DNA of 64,000 bases, from contig JACVTC010000088.1 in the NCBI GenBank assembly GCA_016946835.1, positions 388,501-452,500 on the forward strand. The letters are read 5' to 3'. Below are positions 13,001-26,770 of the stretch, in pieces. Within the stretch, counting starts at the first letter, position 1. Each line of letters opens with the position of its first letter. This DNA is from Neocallimastix lanati (nom. inval.). Taxonomy: Eukaryota; Neocallimastigomycota; Neocallimastigomycetes; Neocallimastigales; Neocallimastigaceae. The position numbers were made by a program, and so were the translations under genes. The notes beneath the pieces were generated by a model, which was not told the origin of the DNA, ran no database searches, and was given only the letters and a program-made list of their open reading frames with translations.

Positions 13001-14036
13001 ATTCAATAATATGGCATTATGAAAAAACGAATTATGAAGAATAGTAAATTTTCATATTTTATTTATATTATTATTGATTATAATTATTTTTAAAAAATTT
13101 AAAAAAAAAATATTAACTAATAGTATTTTATTCAAAAACATTAAAAAATTATAAAAGTTCATGGCAAATCTCAGAAGTAGAAAATCATATTCATTCTATA
13201 TTTTCTATAAATTATCCATTGAGAGTTCGTCATAAGCATGACTTACATTGTATTATTGTATGTAATTTTTTATCAATATAAAATATTTATATATTTATTG
13301 TAATTATATTCATTTATAAATTATTTTATTCAAATTCTTAATAATTAAAAAAAATTATTATTATTATTATTAATATTATTATTGTTGTTGTTATTAATTT
13401 AATTAATTATATTGATTATTAATTATTAATAATAAATTATTACTTTTAATAATAATTTAGATTACACCAAAGAATGTTAATAAAGGATCAATTGTCAGAA
13501 GAATTATTGAAAAAGATTATTATGATGCCGATTTAGTATTTTGTATAGGAGATGATGAATCAGATGAATCAATGTTTGCTTATTGTCGCCTTTTACAAGA
13601 TAAAATGAATTCTATGCAAGTTCCAAAGATTAATAGTCCATTGAATACAACAACGAATTATTATTATAATTCTGGTAGTATATATTCACCAATTCAGAGT
13701 ATGACTAGTAAAAGTTCCTCTCCTACACAACTTGGTGGCTTTTTCGGTTTTTCTTCTTCCCCAAGTTCCTCATTCAAGCGTTATAGTATTCGTAATCAAC
13801 TTCGTAGAAAAATTATTACTTGTGCTATTGATCGTAAATTCACAAAAGCAAAATATGTTTTTTCTGATTTTAATGAAATTGAAAAAATACTAGAAGTTTT
13901 ATCTCAACAACATACTATGGTAACATCATCTGATGAAGATGATGTTGAGTTAGATGAAATGGGAATGATAGGTTTGGGTATCAATCGTTTATCCATTACT
14001 GAAAGTGTTAATGATAAAAATTATCATTCCGATTAA
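8778..14036 (+). CDS. Tsl1/Tps3-like regulatory subunit of the trehalose-6-phosphate synthase complex
   Basis: Fourteen exons join in frame to 1042 residues: 8778-9405, 9602-9846, 10069-10210, 10364-10489, 10612-10647, 10774-10939, 11137-11299, 11494-11661, 11845-12252, 12386-12658, 12828-12847, 12966-13043, 13158-13257, 13461-14036. All introns are GT-AG, 114-222 nt. The order is a Ser-rich N-terminal insert (about 48-180), a GT20 domain (IWINDYH, HIPFPSSE, GRDKNDYVKG with Arg473 and Lys480, RDGMNL..HEF with Asp570 and Glu578), then a trehalose-phosphatase-like domain (YTERILGTYIEE, VNKGSIVRRI, GDDESDESMF). The GT20 N-terminus reads GRILMASLFLPY instead of the usual SNR, and the phosphatase DxDxT position reads GISED (697-701). 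Known for the family: Tsl1 and Tps3 of yeast are non-catalytic subunits. Inferred: this one is regulatory. A Ser-rich loop interrupts the C-terminal domain. Confidence 0.9.
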
Positions 14037-14037
14037 A

Positions 14038-14075
<38 letters not shown>

Positions 14076-14269
14076 TAAACATAAAAATAAAAATAAAATA
14101 CAATAATAATAAAAATAAACTGAATTAAAAATCAATATAAAAAAAATAAAAAAAATAAACATATCATGAGTAAATCTATAGAAGAAATTAATAATCGTAA
14201 TAATTATGATTATTATTCGTTCCATCCAATAAACCATAATTTATATCAATATTATTATCTATTAATAAG

Positions 14270-14307
<38 letters not shown>

Positions 14308-14624
14308 AATCAATAAATCAATAAAGAGAAACTAATTTATTTATTCAAAAAAAAAAAAAAAGTATATATATATATATATATATATATAACATTTAATTTT
14401 TTTTTTCCTTTTTTTAAAACAAAAAATCAAAAATCAAATTAATGATCAATAAAAATAATATGACCATTAATCTGTAATTAATTACAATATAGAAAAAAAA
14501 ATATATATATATATATACTATTTTTTTTAAATTATTTATTTATTTATTAATTTATTTATTTATTTATCTATTTATTTATTTATTTATTAATAATCATATT
14601 CATGATTAATATTTTATATGTTAT

Positions 14625-14657
<33 letters not shown>

Positions 14658-14901
14658 CATATATATATTTATAAATATAAATATATATAAATATATACAT
14701 ATATTTAAAAATATATTCAATTTAGTATAGTTTAGTTTAATTATTTTTTTTTTTTAATTAGTATTATTATTATTATTACTATTTTAATTTTTCAGTATTA
14801 ATTTAATAATATTATTACTTTTTTTTTTTTTTTCTTTTTTTTTTTGTCTGCTTTTCTTCTTTTTTTTAATGATGTTATTACATTTTTCTTTAATTATAAT
14901 T

Positions 14902-14932
<31 letters not shown>

Positions 14933-15038
14933 AAAAATAAAAAATATATATATTATAATATAATAAATATAATAAATATAATAATATAATTCAATATAAG
15001 ATAACAAGAAAAATATATATATAGATATTAAGAATAAA

Positions 15039-15069
<31 letters not shown>

Positions 15070-15233
15070 TGTGAATCAAAAATTAAACGTAACGATATAT
15101 AAAAATAAAAATATACTTTAATAAAAAATAAAATATTATTTTTTTTTTTAAAAACAAAAAAATAAAAAAAAATTAAAAAGATTACTTTTTTTTTTAGTAA
15201 TGAGTGTAATACAAAAAAAAAAATGTTAAATTT
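14037..15233. other. Intergenic low-complexity DNA
   Basis: A/T homopolymers, TA runs and AAAAT runs (15035-15069). One short open frame from ATG 14166 (MSKSIEEINNRNNYDYY...) has coding-like composition but runs into a poly(A) tract of more than 30 nt and lacks a recognisable domain; it is not called as a gene. Confidence 0.65.
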
Positions 15234-17126
15234 ATTAATTTATTATTAAAAGAGGTGTTCGTCAAGGTTGTCCATTATCTCCAATTTTATTCAATTTATT
15301 CATCAATGATATATTAAATGACTGTGAAAAGTATGGTGTTAATATTGGAAGAAAAAAGTGTTGTGGTGGACTCTTTGCTGATGATGTTGTTCTCATTGCT
15401 CCAAGTGCAAAAAATTTAGAAAAATTACTAAAAAAGGTATATAGATGGGCTAATTTAAATGAAATGACTTTTGGTATTGAAAAATGTGCAACTATGGTTA
15501 TAAAACCAATGAACTTCCAATCTCCTCCAAACTATAGTGATCCAACCTTCTATTTAGGAAAGAATGATATTCCTAAAGTTTCTAGTTATGTCTATCTTGG
15601 TATTCCTTTTTCAGATGATCTCCTACTAGAACACATTATATCTCACATGCATTTTAAAGTTAGAAAATCCCTTCTTTCATTTACACATTTCTTCTCAAAT
15701 AAACTTATCCCTATTGCATACAAGAAAAAAGTTCTTCAATCCTTTGTTATTAGTAAAGTAATTTATTATTCTCCTTTACTTGGTTCAAACAAATCCAGAA
15801 CGGCCAGAATTCAAACATTAATTAATACTGGTCTATTTTGGTGTATCGGCTCCTTCTCTAAAAATGGTAAAACAAGTTCAGAAGACAATGACTATATTAG
15901 ACATAATTCTACTATGAGTACATATGCTTTATCTCGAGATCTAAGCATTCCTCCTATTGCTGGTGTCTGCGCAGCCTTACAGATTAAATCATTTGCAAAA
16001 TGGAGTAAATCAAACTGTATTATAAAGGATCTTATTAAATCTATTCCCAAAATGCATCATTATTCCTGGACTAAAGAATCTAGAACACTGTATAAAAAAA
16101 TCAAAAAATATAAATGTGAAAAATATGACGATATTTTAGAACGTTACTGGAAATCAGTTGCCAAATTTCAAGGTATTAAAGGTCAAAATTACGATCGTAA
16201 TAAGTTCTCAAACAATAAAGCTATAATTATGCTTAGTTTAAAATATCCCCAATTCAACTTAGGGTTTTCGTGGATTATTCGTTTACGCTGTGGTTATAAA
16301 TACAATACTACTATTGCTATTAGAATGGGTAGAGTTTCAGAAGATTGTCCCAAGTCTTGCCCCTGTTGTGGCGAAGATAAACAATCTTTTGAACATTGGA
16401 TTTTTAAATGCGATGCTCTTGCATCTTTTAGATGGAATTCTTTAAATTTCATCGATGATCTCTATGTTTTATTCCTTAGGAAGATTAGAGTGTTTAATCC
16501 TCTTTCTTCCTATGACTCTATTTCTAATTTTGAAGATTATATCAATCATTATATATACTTGTTCCTTCTTGGTGGGACTTTAGTTTTAAATGAGCTACAT
16601 TTCGATAGTGGGGAACAGAGACAATTGAATGAACTACTTTTCAAAGGTTCATCTGAGTCACCTGTTCCAAAAATTGTGGGCTTGGCGGAATTCTTAACAA
16701 GTGCAATACCTATCATTAGTAGTTCGTTTGAGCTATTATTTGATAGGTATTGCAAAATACCAAACTTATCCAAGAGCGTCGACGTCGTACTGATAAGGCA
16801 TAATGATAATACAGGATCGTCATCTATTGCTACGAAGGATGAATCTCTCCCTAGTAGTTCAATAAATGATGAGTCCGGGGAGAGTTTAGTGGACACCACA
16901 CTATCTATTTTAAAGATGTTACTTCTAGGTTTTATTTCTTTTTTATTTGATAGGAAGGGAAAAATTCCCGCATAGTACAACTTGCCGAAATACATAGTAT
17001 TTTCGAGCTTTTTTATTTTTTTTTTATTTTTTAATTTTTTATTTTTAATTTCAAATGTACTTTTCACCTACATGTATTTTTTAAAATAAAATTTAATAAA
17101 GTTTTGGAAGTGTATTCTCTTCCCCA

Positions 17127-17193
<67 letters not shown>

Positions 17194-17197
17194 TTAT
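15234..17197 (+). mobile_element. LINE (non-LTR retrotransposon) family 1, 5'-truncated copy with poly(A) tail and TSD
   Basis: Insertion of about 1.94 kb starting inside the reverse transcriptase and ending in a 3' UTR (…TCTCTTCCCCATCT) plus 59 A (17130-17188). The flanks share ATTAATTTAT (15234-15243 and 17188-17197), a 10-bp target-site duplication, although A/T richness weakens that evidence. 5' truncation, poly(A) and TSD are the signature of target-primed reverse transcription. Confidence 0.92.
15239..16975 (+). pseudogene. LINE ORF2 fragment: RT C-terminal half, CCHC-like zinc region, conserved C-terminal region
   Basis: Continuous frame with no 5' start (truncated). It begins with RT motifs RGVRQGCPLSPILFNLFIND and the catalytic box GGLFADDVVLIAP (FADD at 15374-15385), then thumb motifs (FGIEKCATMVIKP; YVYLGIPFSDD). 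A zf-RVT-like cluster CPKSCPCCGE...FEHWIFKC follows near 16345-16415. The last 170 residues (LLGGTL..., VGLAEFLTSA, KSVDVVLIR) are shared with the second LINE family in the window but have no name known to me. The endonuclease and palm N-terminus are missing, so the copy cannot move by itself. The long antisense frame here is a shadow. Confidence 0.92.
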
Positions 17198-17329
17198 AAA
17201 TATAATATATTTATATATATATACAATTAAAACAATTCATTAACAATTTAAAAAAAAAAAATTCCATTAGATTGTTAAATCCGAGTGAAATAAATAAAAT
17301 AATATATATATATATATATTTATATCTTA

Positions 17330-17955
17330 TATCCTCAAAGAAGAGTTACCTAAAAAGAATTACTATACCTACTTAGGTGTACTGTTTTCAAATGATTTAG
17401 AATTAAAACTGATCATACAGAGAATGAATAATAAAGTTATAAAATAAAAACAATTTTTATTCCTATCCCTTTTATAAATGAATGCTATTTTCTGCTATAG
17501 TATTTGGGTAATTATTCGAGTTATGCCATTCTAGCTTGGATCAAACAAAGTAAGAATAAGAAGTAGACAGACCACTATAGTTTAATAGAGGATTAAAACT
17601 AGATTGAAGGATTTTCTAAATGGAAAAATAGCTTTACATCCCTTTATTATTGTTTCTAAAAGAACTTATAGCATTCCTCCTCTTCTGTTTTACATAGAGA
17701 TATATCACGTTGTAGACGTCATGCATGGGATAAAGAAAGCAAAATTTTTTAGCGGATATGTTTAATAAAATTCCATCAAAAAAAAAAAAAAAAAAAAAAT
17801 ACATCTGTAAACTTTATCTGGGATAGAGATATGACAAGAAAATCAATCAAGGCTAAGGCTTATAAGAAAAATAAATTTGAGAAAACTAGAGACTACTTAA
17901 AGCTCAACTCTAAGTATCTTGAATAAGGTATTCTGTATTTTTTGTTTAAAAAAAA
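17330..17955 (+). pseudogene. Strongly decayed LINE ORF2 fragment
   Basis: Translation with many stops still aligns in order with the copy just upstream: NYYTYLGVLFSNDLELKLII and RMNNKV (against YVYLGIPFSDDLLLEHII), LGSNKVRIRSRQTTI, HAWDKES (against HYSWTKES), and FEKTRDYLKLNSKYLE (against NNKAIIMLSLKYPQF). An internal A tract (17779-17798) and several frame breaks mark it as an old relic. It lacks the zinc region and the C-terminus; the next LINE insertion abuts it. Confidence 0.7.
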
Positions 17956-17965
17956 AAATATTCAC

Positions 17966-17966
17966 G

Positions 17967-17999
<33 letters not shown>

Positions 18000-18643
18000 T
18001 AGATGGGGAAGAGAATACACTTCCAAAACTTTATTAATTTTATTTTAAAAAATACATGTAGGTGAAAAGTACATTTGAAATTAAAAAATAAAAAAATAAA
18101 AAAGCTCGAAAATACTATGTATTTCGGCAAGTTGTACTATGCGGGAATTTTTCCCTTCCTATCAAATAAAAAAGAAATAAAACCTAGAAGTAACATCTTT
18201 AAAATAGATAGTGTGGTGTCCACTAAACTCTCCCCGGACTCATCATTTATTGAACTACTAGGGCAAGATTCATCCTTCGTAGAAATAGATGACGATCCTG
18301 TATTATCATTATGCCTTATCAGTACGACGTCGACGCTCTTGGATAAGTTTGGTATTTTGCAATACCTATCAAATAATAGCTCAAACGAACTACTAATGAT
18401 AGGTATTGCACTTGTTAAGAATTCCGCCAAGCCCACAATTTTTGGAACAGGTGACTCAGATGAACCTTTGAAAAGTAGTTCATTTAATTGTCTCTGTTCC
18501 CCACTATCGAAATGTAGTTCATATAAAGCTAAAGTTCCACCAAGAAGGAACAAGTATATATAATGATTGATATAATCTTCAAAATTAGAAATAGAGTCAT
18601 AGGAAGAAAGAGGATTAAACGCTCTAATCTTCATGTTATTAAT
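17966..18643 (-). mobile_element. LINE family 1, strongly 5'-truncated minus-strand copy with TSD
   Basis: A 27-nt T run (17974-18000) is the poly(A) tail on the minus strand, followed by the family-1 3' UTR (AGATGGGGAAGAGAATACAC) and the last ~165 codons of ORF2 (about 18631 down to 18137, stop at 18139-18137). The peptide differs from the plus-strand copy at only a handful of residues (for example ALYELHF versus VLNELHF), so both derive from a recent source. GTTATTAAT at 17966-17974 and 18635-18643 is a 9-bp target-site duplication. The plus-strand open frame across it is antisense. Confidence 0.92.
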
Positions 18644-18863
18644 AAATAAATAAATAAATAAATAAAAATAAAAATAAAAATAAAAATAAAAATAAAAAAA
18701 TTCCCTTTCTATTATCATATTTTAAGGTAAACCATCTCAATTAATCAACTCATCAAAAAAAAAAAAAAAAATTAAATATTTAAATATATAAATATATATA
18801 TATATATAAAAACGAATTCAATCTTTACTACTCTACCACTCGTTTTTATATTATTAATATAAT

Positions 18864-18867
<4 letters not shown>

Positions 18868-18903
<36 letters not shown>

Positions 18904-19189
18904 CTTGGAATAAACTTTATTTAATAATATTTATTAAAAAGAAGAAAAAAAAATTTTTTTTTTTTTTTTCAATCTCTCGAAAGTGATTGAAAAACATTAT
19001 TAATAAAATGCCTTCTTTCCCACCCACCCCAGGGGTAGAGATCTTTAAGACTTCATATACTACATTTCTCGCCAAAGAGATACAGTACGTAAAAAAAAAA
19101 AAATTAAAAAAAAATCAATATTATCATCAAAAATCTTACACTCTCTCTTCATCAAGAATATTCAATGATTTCTTATGAACAATCAGAAA

Positions 19190-19232
<43 letters not shown>

Positions 19233-19385
19233 AATTTCATCAACAAAATGAAGGAATTTATTAAACTCTTTAAATTTAGACAACCTAAAAAGAAAAGTAT
19301 CCAGTGTATAAAAAAAAATTTAGGCATACTATTAATTTTTTTTTAGCACAACAGGGGTGAAGATCTTCTGATACCATATATATTT
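18868..19385 (-). mobile_element. LINE family 2, decayed minus-strand fragment
   Basis: The T run ending at 18900 and the adjoining AGACTTGGAATAAACTTTAT match, on the minus strand, the 3' end of the family-2 element at 58 kb (TAAAGTTTATTCCTAGTC). Further in, on the minus strand, come GGWERRHFINNVFQS, a NVVYEVLKI-like segment, LIVHKKSLNILDEE, HWILFFLGCLNLK and a GTATCAGAAGATCTTC block, all in the same order as the intact family-2 C-terminus. The region encoding VGLAEFLT..KSVDVV is deleted, and A/T tracts interrupt the frame. The 5' limit near 19385 is approximate. Confidence 0.75.
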
Positions 19386-22126
<2,741 letters not shown>

Positions 22127-24158
22127 TTATTGATTATTTTCATTGTTATTTGGTGTGAAGGTATCAACAACATCTGATGTAGTATCTACGATAGGTTTAA
22201 TGAAGTTAATGTAAATATAAAGGAAGAGAAGAAGAAGAAGTACAGCAACAATGATTGTTATAATCCATAATGTCTATTATTTAAAAATTTAATAATTACA
22301 TTTTAAAATTTTAAAATTATAATTGTTATTTATTGAATTTAAAAATATATATATATATTCTTTTTAAAAATTATACGTTATATCTTTGTTTATTAATAAT
22401 TACCTTTCTACTATTCTTACGCTTTTCAACAGCCTTAACCATTTCATTAGAGGCTTGTTCAACAGCTTCTTCAGCTTGATCAATTGTATCTTCTATAGTA
22501 ATTATCTTTTCATTTTGAGTAACTAACATAGTTTGCATATCTTGGAATGCATATAATAATTCCTTTTTTTAATAATAATAATATATTTATATATATTAAT
22601 AATATTAATAGTTATAAAAATTATAATAAAAAAGTTAATTAATAACCTTTTATAACAAATTTCTTTAAAAATAAGTAAAAAATAAGTAAAAATATATATA
22701 TAATAGAACACATACTTCAATAGATTGTTCAATTCTCTTCATTTCAGCATTTCTATCTTGGGATTCTTTGTATGCTCTCTTTGAAAGTTGTGTACTAGAT
22801 AATTCTTTAATAAATACTGGTTCATTATTATTTTCTTCAAATGCCTTTTGAATTTCAGATTCAGTAGCTGCACTGTTAGCTATTATTTATACAATAAATT
22901 TTTTATTAATATTTTATTAAAAATAATAACCGCTTATCTGTAATTTATTATTATTACTATTATTTAATTTCTATATTAAAAACAATTTATAAATAAAAAT
23001 AAAACATATAAAAAAAAAAAAAAAAAAAAAAACATACTAATTCTATATTGATGCTTAAACATCTTGTATGCTTCCTTTTGATTTTCTTCTTTAACTCTAT
23101 TATATTCAGCGAAAGTATCCTTAAAATCTTTAGCAATTTTTCTTTGGAAAGAAACACGAAGTGGAGTGTTCTTATCCTTTGGACCACTCTTAGTTTTTTG
23201 ACCAAGAACTAAAATTTCATTACCAACATCTCTCAATCTACTTGAAACTTCTAAATTTAATTTATCCAATAATTCATTGGTTTCATATACTTTTGAGGTA
23301 TTAACATTGGTTCTTAATTGGGCACCAAGTTTTCTCATTTGATTAATATCATTGGTGGCAATATCTAATTCTCTTTGTATATGTTTAATCTTTTATTTTT
23401 TTTTTTTAAATAATAAATAATTTTTTTTTTATATATATAATATATAACACATTTTTTTTTTAAATAATAAATAATTTTTTTATATATATATAATATATAA
23501 CACAATATTAGTAAATTAAATAATATTTTATTATAAATTTTATAATTCATTCCTTTGAAAGTACAAAAACATAAAAATATTATTATAATAATAACAATTT
23601 AAATTTAAACTATACTCAGTTATTAAATTTTATTATAATATTTTTATTTACCTTACTATCAAATTCTTCATCAACAACAATTTGAGTCATTTCTGGTTTT
23701 TGATTACTGATATCACCTTGTTTAAATTCAGTTGGATAATTATTATCACTCTTTATATTATTTATTGGTTGAATTATTTTTATTATTATATCATTAAAAT
23801 AATTTAGAATTAATATTATACGTCGTTTAGGTTATTAATAAAATATTTTTACAAAAATTAATTGTTTGTTTAACCAAATTCATTAAGAATAATTGTTATT
23901 ATTATTTATTAAAAAATATTTTTTATATTTAATTTTATTATTTATTAATTTCATAAATATTCAATTATTTAAAAATATATATTAAGTATATAAAAATAAT
24001 AATAATAATAATAAAAGAATTATTATGGTTTTCATATTTTCATAATCAAAATAACATAAATTACTTTTTTAAATTATAAATATATATATTTTTATTTTTA
24101 TAAAATAAAAAAAAAAGTTTAAGTTTACTTTTAAGGCAGAAATAAGATCGCGATTCAT
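22127..24158 (-). CDS. Plasma-membrane-type Qa-SNARE (Sso1/syntaxin-1-like)
   Basis: Six exons on the minus strand (24158-24129, 23750-23652, 23389-23038, 22879-22716, 22562-22404, 22273-22127) join in frame to 316 residues with GT-AG introns of 130-378 nt. The protein has an N-terminal Habc three-helix bundle (about 44-160), the syntaxin signature HQYRITNSAATESEIQKAF linking to the SNARE motif (about 207-268: RIEQSIEELLYAFQDMQTML...) with the zero-layer glutamine at Gln231, and one transmembrane segment (about 270-293). The QYRI..ATE.E segment favours the Sso/syntaxin-1 branch over Pep12 or Tlg2. Family role: fusion of secretory vesicles with the plasma membrane through pairing with Sec9 and Snc partners. 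Unusually, 23 polar residues follow the membrane anchor. Exon 1 encodes only MNRDLISALK. Confidence 0.92.
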
Positions 24159-25100
24159 TTTTATTTATATTTTCCTTTTTATTATTTATAGTTAGTGTAG
24201 TAAAAATAAATTATTACGATAAATTAATATTATTAAAAAAATAAGAAGAAAATAAAGTAAATAAAAGTATATCGAAAGTAAATTTTAAATAGAGAAGCAA
24301 TTATTTTTTTTTTTTTTTTTAAGGTATAAAAAGAGGGAAATAAATATAATAAATTTTAAATAATAATATTATTATTTAATATAACTTTTTATAATGATTA
24401 ATCAATATATTAAAAAAATTTTTTTTCTATTTAATATTTTATTTTTGTTTCTTTTTTATCAGTTTTTATTAGTATTCCTTTATTTATATTTATATAAATA
24501 ATTATTTATATCTTTTATATCATTATTTATGACTTTATTTCGATTAAATAGAATTTAATTTAATCATATATTATTATATATGTTACATTATTATTTTAAT
24601 TAAGTAGAAATAAATGATTAACATATATTATTAATTGAATAAATTTAATATATTATATATTGATTCAAGACTTTCCATAGCATAAATAAGTAAAATAATA
24701 TATATTAATATTTATTATAATATATAAATATATATTTTATTTACATAATATTTATATTACAAAATTTAATTTATATTTTAATAGTATAATATAATACAAT
24801 ATATTATTATAATATATTGGACGAGGCTATTTTAGGTATACTATTAATCATTCACAGTCACCAATCTTAATTATTATTGATTCTTTTACTCTATTTATAT
24901 CATATTAAATAGTTTCAAATAGAACTATATTAATAGGCTTTTTTATTATTATTATTATTATATAAATAAATTTAATATATTATAAATAGTAATCTAATAT
25001 TAATATTTATCTTCAAAAAATATATTGAATAAAAAAAAATTATCACCATTAAATAATTATTATAACTACTATATTTCTATATTATTAATTAATTTTTACA
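24159..25100. other. Intergenic DNA upstream of the SNARE gene
   Basis: A/T-rich; it must contain the promoter of the leftward SNARE gene. A slightly richer patch at 24825-24935 (GGACGAGGCTATTTTAGG; TCACAGTCACCAATC) may be retroelement debris, but no frame or motif supports a call. Confidence 0.6.
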
Positions 25101-25105
25101 ATTTT

Positions 25106-25187
<82 letters not shown>

Positions 25188-26580
25188 TATTTAATAATTA
25201 TTATTTAGTTAATAATTATTATTTATTATTTATTATTTATTATTTATTATTTATTATTTATTATTTATTATTTATTATTTATTATTTATTATTTATTATT
25301 TATTATTTATTATTTATTATTTATTATTTATTATTTATTATTTATTATTTATTATTTATTATTTATTATTTATTATTTATTATTTATTATTTATTATTTA
25401 TTATTTATTATTTATTATTTATTATTTATTATTTATTATTTATTATTTATTATTTATTATTTATTATTTATTATTTATTATTTATTATTTATTATTTATT
25501 ATTTATTATTTATTATTTATTATTTATTATTTATTATTTATTATTTATTATTTATTATTTATTATTTATTATTTATTATTTATTATTTATTATTTATTAT
25601 TTATTATTTATTATTTATTATTTATTATTTATTATTTATTATTTATTATTTATTATTTATTATTTATTATTTATTATTTATTATTTATTATTTATTATTT
25701 ATTATTTATTATTTATTATTTATTATTTATTATTTATTATTTATTATTTATTATTTATTATTTATTATTTATTATTTATTATTTATTATTTATTATTATT
25801 TATTATTTATTATTTATTATTTATTATTTATTATTTATTATTTATTATTTATTATTTATTATTTATTATTTATTATTTATTATTTATTATTTATTATTTA
25901 TTATTTATTATTTATTATTTATTATTTATTATTTATTATTTATTATTTATTATTTATTATTTATTATTTATTATTTATTATTTATTATTTATTATTTATT
26001 ATTTATTATTTATTATTTATTATTTATTATTTATTATTTATTATTTATTATTTATTATTTATTATTTATTATTTATTATTTATTATTTATTATTTATTAT
26101 TTATTATTTATTATTTATTATTTATTATTATTATTATTATTATTATTTATTATTTATTATTTATTATTTATTATTTATTATTTATTATTTATTATTTATT
26201 ATTTATTATTTATTATTTATTATTTATTATTTATTATTTATTATTTATTATTTATTATTTATTATTTATTATTTATTATTTATTATTTATTATTTATTAT
26301 TTATTATTTATTATTTATTATTTATTATTTATTATTTATTATTTATTATTTATTATTATTATTTATTATTTATTATTTATTATTTATTATTTATTATTTA
26401 TTATTTATTATTTATTATTTATTATTTATTATTTATTATTTATTATTTATTATTTATTATTTATTATTTATTATTTATTAATTATTATAAATTATTTATT
26501 ATTTATTATTTATTATTTATTATTTATTATTTATTATTAATTATTTGTTTTTTTTTTTTGTTTGTTTGTTTATTTATTTA
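25101..26580. repeat. TTATTTA heptanucleotide satellite, about 1.3 kb, flanked by ATTT and ATT runs
   Basis: An ATTT tract (25101-25160) and an ATT tract (25160-25187) lead into a nearly perfect array of period 7 (TTATTTA) from about 25218 to 26536, interrupted a few times by extra TTA units (25794, 26126-26145, 26352). A 518-codon open frame crosses it only because the 7-mer has no stop in any plus frame; it is not a gene. Confidence 0.97.
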
Positions 26581-26699
26581 ATAAATCAATCATATTTATC
26601 TTGTATGTTTCTTTTGCTTGCTTTTTATATTTTATTAATATTATATATGAATTTTATTATATAGTGATGCATCTTAAAAACACAATCTTCATTTAAAAT

Positions 26700-26770
<71 letters not shown>

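Noticed and set aside
13044-13123. Intron ending at TAG 13121-13123 in the trehalose synthase subunit gene
   Set aside because: That acceptor shifts the frame; the AG at 13156-13157 keeps frame and gives EEYSWQISEVENHI, matching the family pattern.
16549-17067. 172-codon minus-strand frame, also seen at 18075-18563 on the plus strand
   Set aside because: Exact antisense of the LINE ORF2 C-terminus; it appears twice only because the element is present twice in opposite orientations.
25025-26581. 518-codon open frame (YYLLFII repeats)
   Set aside because: It is the TTATTTA satellite read in frame; a 7-mer without stop codons stays open in every plus frame.
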